Notes under the pieces: model-generated
Seen by the model: only the letters and a program-made list of their open reading frames with translations
Databases searched by the model: none
Told to the model about the DNA's origin: nothing
Part shown: piece by piece, positions 1 to 7,507 of the stretch
Layout: each line of letters opens with the position of its first letter
Numbering within the stretch: position 1 is the first letter of the stretch
Translations under genes and position numbers: made by a program
DNA from: JAKASV01 sp964595035
GTDB lineage: Bacteria; Babelota; Babeliae; Babelales; Vermiphilaceae
DNA length: 16,099 nt
Direction: 5' to 3'
Assembly (NCBI GenBank): GCA_964595035.1
Contig: CAZQNW010000021.1
Coordinates: forward strand, 1 to 16,099

Positions 1-356
1 GAAAAAATTAATCCAGGGTTATTACTTGGAGTTGTTAAAATACCGTTTGCAAAGGCTTCTTCGCCATAGAAACTTAATTTACCAAAAAACAGTTTACTTA
101 AATCCGCAGTTGCTGTTGTTGAACCTTTTTTTCCACAATCATCACACATAAATGCTTGGCATGCTTTTCTGCAATACCCTGCTCCCCATATATCTACCTG
201 CCAAGGATTTTCAGGATCACATCCTTCTAACGGATAATGTATAACCCCTCTTTGCAGACTTAACTGCGATAAAAGACCGCCCGTTGTCACAGCCATGAGT
301 CCCAATGACCCGCATATACCTAGCGCGGCCACAAGACTGAATATCTTTTTGTTCAT
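1..356 (-). CDS. Secreted cysteine-containing protein, 5' part only
   Basis: This gene starts at the ATG at 356-354 and runs off the left edge, leaving 118 codons. The start is well supported by AAGGAG about five bases upstream on the minus strand. The protein begins with a clear Sec-type signal sequence: MNKK, then a hydrophobic stretch to about residue 22, with possible cleavage near LMA. No lipobox is present. The mature part has a cysteine cluster at about residues 65-80 (CRKAC, then CDDCGKK) followed by a Ser/Thr-rich stretch and an aromatic segment (LFFGKLSFYGEEAF). I do not recognise the family. The downstream giant secreted protein upstream of it on the same strand also carries C-x2/4-C clusters, so both may belong to one set of disulfide-rich envelope proteins; that link is inference. 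The 3' end is needed to tell a soluble protein from an outer-membrane barrel. Confidence 0.8.
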   Translation of the reverse strand, partial: MNKKIFSLVAALGICGSLGLMAVTTGGLLSQLSLQRGVIHYPLEGCDPENPWQVDIWGAGYCRKACQAFMCDDCGKKGSTTATADLSKLFFGKLSFYGEEAFANGILTTPSNNPGLIF

Positions 357-407
357 CGTTCTCCTTTTGGTCTTTGGTAGTAACCATATAGACAACTATC
401 TTGTTAA

Positions 408-431
408 GTGGGCGATCTTAAGACCGCCCAC
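408..431 (-). terminator. Hairpin after the giant secreted-protein gene
   Basis: A 24-base near-perfect inverted repeat lies 10 bases after the stop codon at 442. On the minus strand it reads GTGGGCG, a ten-base centre, then CGCCCAC. The centre is itself almost self-complementary (TCTTAAGA), with a single G-U pair between the two parts. The bases that follow (TTAACAAG) are not a proper T tract, so it may be a weak intrinsic terminator or a 3'-end stabilising hairpin between two secreted-protein genes. Confidence 0.5.
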
Positions 432-441
432 CGTATCTATT

Positions 442-3400
442 TTATGCTAAAATGCGTATATCTTGAATTGTACGAGGTGCATCTGCTGATGGAACTAAGC
501 GTATGGCCGCGGCACCAATATCAATAGAGTGCGCTTGGTCAGTTGTCGCACCAGCGGAACCGACTATTTCGATCTGCACAAAACGCTGAATAGAACCACG
601 ATCAACATAACCTGCCATCATTTCATTGCGCACGAAAGGACCGATGTCAGTACGACTATTTAATTGAAGTAACGTTCCTTCAACATCAGCATAACGCCAG
701 AAGTTAAATAACCCCGCGCCTGATCCGGAGTATGTTTCTGTACCTACTTTAAATATTGGACCGGAAGCAAGGATACCAACTGTGGCTGTATTTTCAGACT
801 CAATCGCAAGCTGAGTTGGAGCAGTGTCTTCAACAAGTACTAAGTTACCACCACCGCGAATTGTCGCACGTGACAGGTTTGCAAGTCGCCTGTTTGGATT
901 TCCTCTGAAATCCAAGGAATAAGTGCCCATAGAACCAATTGCTAATGCGGAACCCACAAGGTATAATTCTTCTGCTGATCTGTTACCATCCCAAATTATA
1001 TTGTGTGTAAATGCTCCATTCTTAATATTGATCGTGATTGAGCGTACATTATATGCCTGGCCAACATACCAATCATTTGGAACTGAATCTGGTAATTTAG
1101 ACGCAATAACAACTCCCAAGCCTACAAATGCTTCTTGCCCTATCACAAATTCAGCTTCATTGCCGTTAATTATTAATGTAAAATTAACCGAGTTCTCATA
1201 TTGAAAATCAGTATTTCCAACCTGGAACGCACCACCAAAACGATTACAAGATCCGATCATCCATTTTGCAGAATCTTCTAATATGAACGTTAAGTTGGTT
1301 GACAGACTACAATCACCGCTCGTCTCAACACCGACAAACGCATTTTCATTGATTATGAAATATGAACAACCTGTGAATCTAATTGTTCCTATGCCGCCAA
1401 TAAATTTAACTCGGAAGTCATCAAGCGCCGTTAAATCTGTTGGAACTGCTGTAGGAAGAAGATCCGGTCTTACGGGTTCGCAGAAAATCCCTGCTTGACC
1501 GGAGAACTTGAGTTCAAGATTACCCATAACAACAGTAGCACCCGGTTCAAGCACAAGACGAACATGACCACCAAATTCAACTTTACCGGCTGAGAATGAA
1601 CTTAAATCAAGAACACCGGTACTCTTGACACGAATTGTACGGCAGCATTCCGAAGCTATAAATAATCTATTATTTGACGCAAAATTTGGCCCCTGAACGA
1701 TATGGCATACATTGTTAATGACAACATCTTCATTCAAATATACATAGCCATTACCATTTGCTACTAAAGAAATGCCGTTATTGCCAAGAACAATAGAACC
1801 TTTAAGTGAATCTACATCCGTATGCGCTGATCCCAATCCAACACGTCCTCCTTCTTCCAGTACAACAACCGCAGTTGGTACACAGCCTGTTTTGCAGCTG
1901 TCCGGGAAAATAAGTTCTCGAACATTGCCACCTTTGCCAACTTTGATATGTGCCGGATCCCCAATACGTGAACCATAGACGCATAATTGATCAACCTCTC
2001 CAAGAACAACAGGCAAACCTGTTACATTGGCTTGAGTAGCGGGAGATGATGGACAAGCCTTACAATCGCAGGCAAATGGTACAAAACTAGAACCCTTGCA
2101 GCATGTATTCCAATTAAGTACATAACTTGCAAGAACAGTACCTTCAGGAACAATCGTTGGAGTAGCAACAAGATCAAGTTTCCAGTCTGCTTCACCCATT
2201 TTGCAACCATAACGAACTATTGGTGTTGGCAAATCAATTACACCATTGCCACTCTTGGTTACCATAACGCCCATATTTACGCCGCAGGTGTTAACAGCTT
2301 GGATCTTACCATTGTTATCAACAAAGATACCACCTTGACCTGTAAGATTACTCATCTGTGGGCAATTGCAAACGCCACCGCGCGACCCGAATGAGAAATA
2401 GCTACCATCAATGGTTAATGTTGGGCAAGATGGATTTGCTGGGACAGAACCGGCCGGTGAGCCGATTGAAATGTTACTCGATTGACCTAAATAAATTGAA
2501 TTGACTGAATATTGCCCTTCGATATTATCCGGAACACCTTGAATGATAGTGCTGTTATTAGGAGCAACGGTCATAAGCAATTCATGGGTATTTGCGCAGG
2601 AACAGGCTTGACCTGGTAATTGCATAATATCAAGGTGAGAATCAGCATTGATGATATTACAACAATCACATGCTAATGAACCGGGAAGCGTTCCCAAAAT
2701 CATGTGGCGACCGGTTCCATTATCTAAAGCATAACCATTATAGTAGAAAATAAACCTGCTTAAGTTATCACACGGATTTGCATTAACCAGACATGACGAA
2801 GAATATTCATTGCATGGCAAACAACATGATAATGCGTTCGGCACAGAAAAATCAACACCTGTTGAAGCCAAGCTGGTATGAATCATACATTTTGCATTAA
2901 CCAGACATGACGAAGAATATTCATTGCATGGCAAACAACATGATAATGCGTTCGGCACAGAAAAATCAACACCTGTTGAAGCCAAGCTGGTATGAATCAT
3001 ACATGTAGAATTTGAGAAAATAATCCTTGGACGGCTTGAGTTTGTAAGTCGATATGCTTCACCACCAACATAGGTTGGCTCAGAGCGTACGTCATCATTA
3101 TCATAAACTTTATGGTTTTGATCCGTATGCACTAAGAACGTATCACACAGAACCATATTATTATTAACGAAAATATATCCGGAGTTGTATATACGCAACG
3201 CTCCATTTTCATCGACGGCAAAAGTACGTGCCGGGAAATTCATATTTCCTGTACCATCAATAAGAACGGTAGCTCCTGTTGGTGTTACAAACAAAGAAAG
3301 AACTTCAATCTTTGTTGGGTTAAGATCTTGATCTGAACCTGAACCCGCAACTGTTAAGCAGCCTTCTACATCCATTACCATATTACCTGCACCAGGCGTA

Positions 3401-4659
3401 CGTTTGTTAGGATTAATGGTAAATGGATATTCGCTTGATGTTGTTACGGTTCCTTCACAATCAACACCGGAACGTAACACTAAAGCTGACTCATCCGCCA
3501 TCTCAATACATGCCGCTACCGTTGAACTCGTTTGGCACCCGTCAATGATCAAGGCTGATGGGTTTCTCTTTTTGAAAACTTTTTCAATAGACAATTCACA
3601 GATTGCTTCGTCTGAATCAACACAATCTTGACACAAGTAGTTAGTAGAACAATCGAAACTACATGGAGCACTATGCGTTGTACCCGTGAAACACTTATCG
3701 AGAGCAAGACCTACATAATCAAGATAGCTTCCTTCATCGATAATGATTTTACCATTGCAGCTCAGGACAAAACCATACATAGTTGCTGTAGTTGGATGTG
3801 AAATTTGATAAGGATATAACGTTTGGTTGCTGTTAACCACGAGCAATCGTGAAGAGGCATCCATATCATCATTGGTAATATTGAATATGGCCATGCAACC
3901 GGCTGGAGTGGTCGTAACAATATCATCTAATACAAGATCATATGAATCACTAGCAACACCATCAATATAGCGACCACTTATTACTACGGCTGCTTTATCT
4001 GCAAGCTGTAACAACATACGACCTACATCTGCATTGGTTGGGTTAAAAGAAATAGTTCCAACCGCGCCGGTACCAGTTCCTACCGCTTGATCGGAGGCAT
4101 ACCCAATTGTTGAACCACCTTCAAGATTAATTTCAATATCGGATATTAGGTCTGAATCAGTTCGATTAAATTCTACAACAGTCCCATCTTGGATAACATA
4201 GAACTTTACGCTACCGCCAGCGGTTCCATTTTTGCCAAGCGTAACACTCGTACCACCATCAATATTAAATATAACGTTACCACCACCACGTACTGCAACA
4301 AACATTGGAGTGGTTGACGGAGCAGCAGCACCTTGGAATGTTAAATTGTATGTAAGGTTAAATATGATATTATGCTCAAGTGCTTCTAAAAATAGCGTAG
4401 GAACTGAGTCCTGGGCACTAATTATAACATCTTGTGACAACGTTACTGTAACATCTGTTGTAGATGCAGTAATTCGAACATAATCATAGCCAGATGTAGA
4501 TGTAAGTGTACAATCTGCCGTTATAGTTAAATTTTCATCAACTACATTTGGGGTCCAATCATTACTCCAAAACTGAACAGCTCGCACAGATATTCCACAA
4601 CCACAGAAAAGCGCAAAGGCGCCTAGGATCATGCTTTGTGTGCTTAGATTTTTTCGCAT
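442..4659 (-). CDS. Giant secreted cysteine-rich repeat protein (beta-helix-like)
   Basis: This is a 1405-residue protein. The ATG at 4659-4657 is preceded by AAGGATGAG, a usable ribosome binding site. Residues 1-27 form a signal sequence with a hydrophobic core (MILGAFALFCGC) and possible cleavage after SVRA. The rest is rich in Gly, Asn, Thr, Ser and Val, with many short strand-like stretches of the type IxIxxGxxx. This is typical of parallel beta-helix or adhesin passenger regions, but no named domain is recognisable. About 50 cysteines are present, many as CC or CxC (for example CSFDC, LACDCCN, ACSCAN, FACDCKAC). They are concentrated in the middle and almost absent from the last 250 residues. 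A 38-residue segment is repeated exactly in tandem at about residues 552-627. No C-terminal barrel with terminal Phe is seen; the protein ends DIRILA. The likely place is the cell surface or outer membrane. The role is unknown; adhesion or a disulfide-linked surface layer is inference. Confidence 0.85.
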   Translation of the reverse strand: MRKNLSTQSMILGAFALFCGCGISVRAVQFWSNDWTPNVVDENLTITADCTLTSTSGYDYVRITASTTDVTVTLSQDVIISAQDSVPTLFLEALEHNIIFNLTYNLTFQGAAAPSTTPMFVAVRGGGNVIFNIDGGTSVTLGKNGTAGGSVKFYVIQDGTVVEFNRTDSDLISDIEINLEGGSTIGYASDQAVGTGTGAVGTISFNPTNADVGRMLLQLADKAAVVISGRYIDGVASDSYDLVLDDIVTTTPAGCMAIFNITNDDMDASSRLLVVNSNQTLYPYQISHPTTATMYGFVLSCNGKIIIDEGSYLDYVGLALDKCFTGTTHSAPCSFDCSTNYLCQDCVDSDEAICELSIEKVFKKRNPSALIIDGCQTSSTVAACIEMADESALVLRSGVDCEGTVTTSSEYPFTINPNKRTPGAGNMVMDVEGCLTVAGSGSDQDLNPTKIEVLSLFVTPTGATVLIDGTGNMNFPARTFAVDENGALRIYNSGYIFVNNNMVLCDTFLVHTDQNHKVYDNDDVRSEPTYVGGEAYRLTNSSRPRIIFSNSTCMIHTSLASTGVDFSVPNALSCCLPCNEYSSSCLVNAKCMIHTSLASTGVDFSVPNALSCCLPCNEYSSSCLVNANPCDNLSRFIFYYNGYALDNGTGRHMILGTLPGSLACDCCNIINADSHLDIMQLPGQACSCANTHELLMTVAPNNSTIIQGVPDNIEGQYSVNSIYLGQSSNISIGSPAGSVPANPSCPTLTIDGSYFSFGSRGGVCNCPQMSNLTGQGGIFVDNNGKIQAVNTCGVNMGVMVTKSGNGVIDLPTPIVRYGCKMGEADWKLDLVATPTIVPEGTVLASYVLNWNTCCKGSSFVPFACDCKACPSSPATQANVTGLPVVLGEVDQLCVYGSRIGDPAHIKVGKGGNVRELIFPDSCKTGCVPTAVVVLEEGGRVGLGSAHTDVDSLKGSIVLGNNGISLVANGNGYVYLNEDVVINNVCHIVQGPNFASNNRLFIASECCRTIRVKSTGVLDLSSFSAGKVEFGGHVRLVLEPGATVVMGNLELKFSGQAGIFCEPVRPDLLPTAVPTDLTALDDFRVKFIGGIGTIRFTGCSYFIINENAFVGVETSGDCSLSTNLTFILEDSAKWMIGSCNRFGGAFQVGNTDFQYENSVNFTLIINGNEAEFVIGQEAFVGLGVVIASKLPDSVPNDWYVGQAYNVRSITINIKNGAFTHNIIWDGNRSAEELYLVGSALAIGSMGTYSLDFRGNPNRRLANLSRATIRGGGNLVLVEDTAPTQLAIESENTATVGILASGPIFKVGTETYSGSGAGLFNFWRYADVEGTLLQLNSRTDIGPFVRNEMMAGYVDRGSIQRFVQIEIVGSAGATTDQAHSIDIGAAAIRLVPSADAPRTIQDIRILA
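2777..2890 (-). repeat. 114-bp perfect tandem duplication, copy 1
   Basis: This is the first of two adjacent identical 114-base units within the giant secreted-protein gene. The unit is exactly 38 codons, so the frame is kept. It encodes a cysteine-rich segment containing CMIHTSLAS, LSCCLPCNEY and SSCLVNA. Comparing the two copies by eye shows no difference. Confidence 0.95.
2891..3004 (-). repeat. 114-bp perfect tandem duplication, copy 2
   Basis: This is the second identical unit, directly abutting the first. The flanking bases diverge at once on both sides (2776 is a against 2890 t; 3005 gtag against 2891 tttg), so there are exactly two copies. It is either a very recent slippage or recombination event or an assembly artefact. 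Confidence 0.95.
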
Positions 4660-4673
4660 AAGCTCATCCTTTT

Positions 4674-4745
4674 TTAAAAGACCATTACGTTACTTTCCCT
4701 TTGTATCACAACATCCTCAAAACGCGATATTCTCCTTCCCCTCAT
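4674..4745 (-). CDS. Possible 23-codon small ORF upstream of giant gene
   Basis: An AAAGGAGG sequence, the strongest Shine-Dalgarno match in the window, lies at 4753-4760. It is followed by ATG TAA TGA. The second ATG, at 4745-4743, is eight bases from GGAGG and opens a 23-codon frame that begins MRGRRISRFEDVV, contains four arginines, and ends TAA 14 bases before the giant gene's start. It may be a leader peptide that couples or tunes translation of the giant protein, or the remnant of an older start. No homologue is recognised. Confidence 0.35.
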   Translation of the reverse strand: MRGRRISRFEDVVIQRESNVMVF

Positions 4746-4812
4746 TACATACGCCTCCTTTGCACTTTTGAAACTCACTCAACAACAGGTAGCCCATAAG
4801 GGCCTTGGTTTA

Positions 4813-4841
4813 CTTTTAATTTTTTTATACAATAATGTCAA
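4813..4841 (-). promoter_or_regulatory. Candidate promoter of the giant secreted-protein gene
   Basis: On the minus strand there is a perfect TTGACA (4841-4836), 17 bases, then TAAAAG (4818-4813), a weak -10. It lies between potD and the giant gene and would give a leader of roughly 145 bases containing the small ORF and a short GCCC/GGGC hairpin near 4793-4804. Confidence 0.45.
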
Positions 4842-4889
4842 CCTCTTTATAACGATATATTCGATTTATTTTTATACATTTATGAAAAA

Positions 4890-5960
4890 TCAATAAGCCA
4901 TAAGCTGGATCCATATCTCATTCAATAATGCCTCAGGAATCGTGGTTTTGAAAAATCTCATCTTGGCAAATTCTTCATCACTCGGGCAAATTGTTTGGTC
5001 ATGAATTGACTGCATTTTTTTTGTAGGACAGCACATACCAAATTTCACACGATGATGTTCAAGGACATCAGGCTTTAATAAAAAATTAATAAATTCGTAA
5101 ACAAGATCTACTTTTTTACTGTGTGCGGGTATGGCAAAAGAATCTATAACAACAAAACTTCCTTCTTTAGGAATGCTAAACTTAATTGCCGGATTGGCAC
5201 GTTGTATCCTTAATATATCAGGACCCATAGCAACAACTAAAGGACACAATTTTCCGAGAAGAAGATGCTCAATATTGCTTTCAGTATAAGCTCCAACAAA
5301 TCTCTTTTGTTTAAATAATAACTTCTTTATTTTTGTAATATGTTCCGGCGTCATAGCTATATCGCTACTGCCATACAAATAAAAAGCTGCCAATAATACA
5401 GCTTCACGTGCTGCATCAAGCATACCGATAGAACTTGGAATTTTTTTGGGGTCAAATATAAGATCCCAAGATACTTCAGGTAACGAATCCTTAAAATATG
5501 CAGTATCAATTCCCAAACCATAAACCGCCCAAAAATAGGGAATCGTATAATCATTATGAGGATCAAAATAAAGACTTAGTAACTTAGGATCAAGCTCGGG
5601 CCATGCATGAACTTTTGTGCGATCAATCTTTTGTAACAGCCCTTCTTTAATCATCAGCTCAACTACATAATCAGAAGGAATAACAAGATCATACCCTTCA
5701 CCCTTTGTTGCTCGCAGCTTACTAAAAAGTTCTTCATTTGTTTCATAATAACTGACATGCAGCCTGATGCCTGTTTCGCGTTCAAATCGTTCCAAATATG
5801 ACACATCCAACAATGTAGGCCAAGAAAATATATTGATACTTTTTTCGGATCTGAAAAAATGAAGTATATGAGAAAAGCTCAAGAACACAACTACTACACA
5901 AATCCAAAAAAGTACCATTACTGATCGCATAATTATAGTATATAAACGCGAATTTTGCAT
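4890..5960 (-). CDS. potD: Polyamine-type ABC transporter substrate-binding protein
   Basis: This 356-residue PotD-family extracytoplasmic binding protein delivers a polyamine or similar solute to the PotBC permease. Start chosen: ATG at 5960, preceded by AGGGGA; a TTG one codon earlier is less likely. It lies 15 bases after potC. Residues 14-36 form a hydrophobic signal or anchor with no lipobox. The PotD pattern is clear: INIFSW near 42-47, FERETGI at 59-65, YDLVIPSDY at 90-98, DPHNDYTIPYFW at 133-144, DAAREA at 182-187, IPKEGSFVVIDSFAIPA near 263-279, and FLLKPDV near the C terminus. Aligned by eye with E. coli PotD, one Trp, one Tyr, the Glu of DxxxE and Asp273 of the pocket are kept. Two pocket tryptophans and the Asp just before ARE are not, so the exact ligand is uncertain. 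The family call is firm. Confidence 0.92.
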   Translation of the reverse strand: MQNSRLYTIIMRSVMVLFWICVVVVFLSFSHILHFFRSEKSINIFSWPTLLDVSYLERFERETGIRLHVSYYETNEELFSKLRATKGEGYDLVIPSDYVVELMIKEGLLQKIDRTKVHAWPELDPKLLSLYFDPHNDYTIPYFWAVYGLGIDTAYFKDSLPEVSWDLIFDPKKIPSSIGMLDAAREAVLLAAFYLYGSSDIAMTPEHITKIKKLLFKQKRFVGAYTESNIEHLLLGKLCPLVVAMGPDILRIQRANPAIKFSIPKEGSFVVIDSFAIPAHSKKVDLVYEFINFLLKPDVLEHHRVKFGMCCPTKKMQSIHDQTICPSDEEFAKMRFFKTTIPEALLNEIWIQLMAY

Positions 5961-5975
5961 CAAGAAAATCCCCTA

Positions 5976-6605
5976 TCAAACAATTGTAACAACCTTACGC
6001 GCTTGTAATAGCGCTATGAATGACACAATCAAAGCACCAACAAAAATCATAATAGTCGATAAAGCATTAACCATTGGAGACCCACCTGATCGAACTACTG
6101 AAAAAATATAGAGCGGTAATGTTTGTGTTTCTGCTCCAGCACAAAAAAATGCGATTAAAAAATCATCAAGCGATATAACAAAAACTAATAAACTTGCTGC
6201 AAAAATAGACGGCATTAAAAGTGGTAATATTATACGAAAAAACGTCTGTAAACGTGTGGCTCCAAGATCAAGAGATGCTTCTGTCAAATGTCTTTCCAAC
6301 TCACAAAATCGTGAATAGACAATAGGAACAGCATAACCTAAACCCAATAAAGTATGGCCTGCTATAAGTGTTGCCAGCCCTAAAGGAACTGAAAATAATG
6401 AGAAAAAACCAAGGAGTCCTACAGCTAAAACAATCTCCGGAACAACAAGCGTTCCATAAAACATCACAAAAAATCGCTTTAATTTTTCGAACCCATTATA
6501 CACAACTAATACAGCCATTGTTACACTCAGAAAGACACTTGACATACTTACAATAAGAGAATTGGACAATGCTTCCCAGGCCTCTTTAGATGCAAACAAT
6601 TGCTT
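5976..6605 (-). CDS. potC: Polyamine-type ABC transporter permease PotC, 3' part
   Basis: This is the C-terminal 209 residues of a PotC-family inner-membrane permease; the N terminus, about 45 residues including the first transmembrane segment, falls in the N gap. The visible part begins KQLFASKEAWEALSNSL, matching the segment before TM2. It has about five hydrophobic segments and the EAA cytoplasmic loop EASLDLGATRLQTFFRIILP that docks on the PotA ATPase. It ends TGA at 5976, 15 bases before potD. In the assembled sequence it appears joined in frame to potB through the 100 Ns. The family norm is two separate permease subunits, and the placeholder gap makes the apparent fusion meaningless. 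Confidence 0.9.
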   Translation of the reverse strand, partial: KQLFASKEAWEALSNSLIVSMSSVFLSVTMAVLVVYNGFEKLKRFFVMFYGTLVVPEIVLAVGLLGFFSLFSVPLGLATLIAGHTLLGLGYAVPIVYSRFCELERHLTEASLDLGATRLQTFFRIILPLLMPSIFAASLLVFVISLDDFLIAFFCAGAETQTLPLYIFSVVRSGGSPMVNALSTIMIFVGALIVSFIALLQARKVVTIV

Positions 6606-6705
6606 NNNNNNNNNNNNNNNNNNNNNNNNNNNNNNNNNNNNNNNNNNNNNNNNNNNNNNNNNNNNNNNNNNNNNNNNNNNNNNNNNNNNNNNNNNNNNNN
6701 NNNNN
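6606..6705. other. Assembly gap (100 N) at the potB/potC junction
   Basis: Exactly 100 N, a usual placeholder for a gap of unknown size. By comparison with E. coli, roughly 25 residues of PotB and 45-50 of PotC are missing. The real missing sequence is therefore probably over 200 bases, unless the genes are shortened. Confidence 0.97.
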
Positions 6706-7505
6706 CTACTCAACAATGTGAACGCAGACCCCAATGCAAGATTTCTTGTTGTCAAAAAATAATACGAAATCAAAGAACTCGCATACATCTGCTTCCCACC
6801 ACCTAAAAGAGCGGGTATAACAAATTCACCAAAAGCAGGAATAAATACCAAGAAAAAACCGGTGCTAATACCGGGAAGAGATAAAGGTATAATAACACGA
6901 CCGAATGTCTGCAACCAATTTGCTCCTAAGTCCAATGATGCTTCAATAAACCGCGCATCGATTTTTTCAAGAGCTGTATACAGAGGCAAAATCATAAATG
7001 GTACATAACAATAAATGACACCAACGTATACCGCGCCTGAAGTATTAAGCAAATGCAAAGGCTGGCTGATTATACCAAGCTTAAGTAACAACGTATTAAT
7101 GATACCCGTTTTACCAAGCATAAAAAACCATGAATACGCCTGAATAAGCATATTAACACTAAAAGGTAGCATGACTAAAAATAATAAAATATTTTTATAA
7201 GCCTTTACATGACGCGCAATATAGTAAGCAACCGGATAAGCAATTAAAAGGCACACGAAAGCCGTTATAAACGCAAGAAGCAACGAACGGTTGATAATCG
7301 TAAAATAGGTGCAATCAAAAAAAGTTGCGTAATTTTCAAGACTTGGGCTTGGAACAAAGGTTAAGCGTGACCGTACAAAAAAGCTTCTGCCCACAATGGT
7401 CATAAGAGGCACGTAGAAAAAAATCATTATCCATACGAATGCTGGAATAGACATGAAGAATTGCGTGTTTTTTTTAAATAATGCTTTCAAATCTTCTTTT
7501 TTCAT
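6706..7505 (-). CDS. potB: Polyamine-type ABC transporter permease PotB, 5' part
   Basis: This is the first 266 residues of a PotB-family inner-membrane permease, with the last 20-30 residues in the N gap. The start chosen is the ATG at 7505 (MKKEDLKALFKKN), two bases after the potA stop. An upstream in-frame ATG at 7544 lies inside potA and is not needed. It has a cytoplasmic N terminus, TM1 at about residues 18-38 (FVWIMIFFYVPLMTIVG), further hydrophobic segments, and the EAA loop EASLDLGANWLQTFGRVIIP near residue 190, which contacts the ATPase. The region FGEFVIPALLGGGKQMYAS is typical of the family. The two-base spacing indicates translational coupling to potA. Confidence 0.92.
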
Positions 7506-7507
7506 TA

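Noticed and set aside
4780..4830. Intrinsic terminator after potD (GCCC/GGGC near 4793-4804 with T run)
   Set aside because: The T-rich run lies on the plus-strand side, the wrong orientation for the minus-strand pot operon, and the stem is only four pairs.
6562..6806. Two plus-strand frames crossing the gap
   Set aside because: They are half N and antisense to potB/potC.
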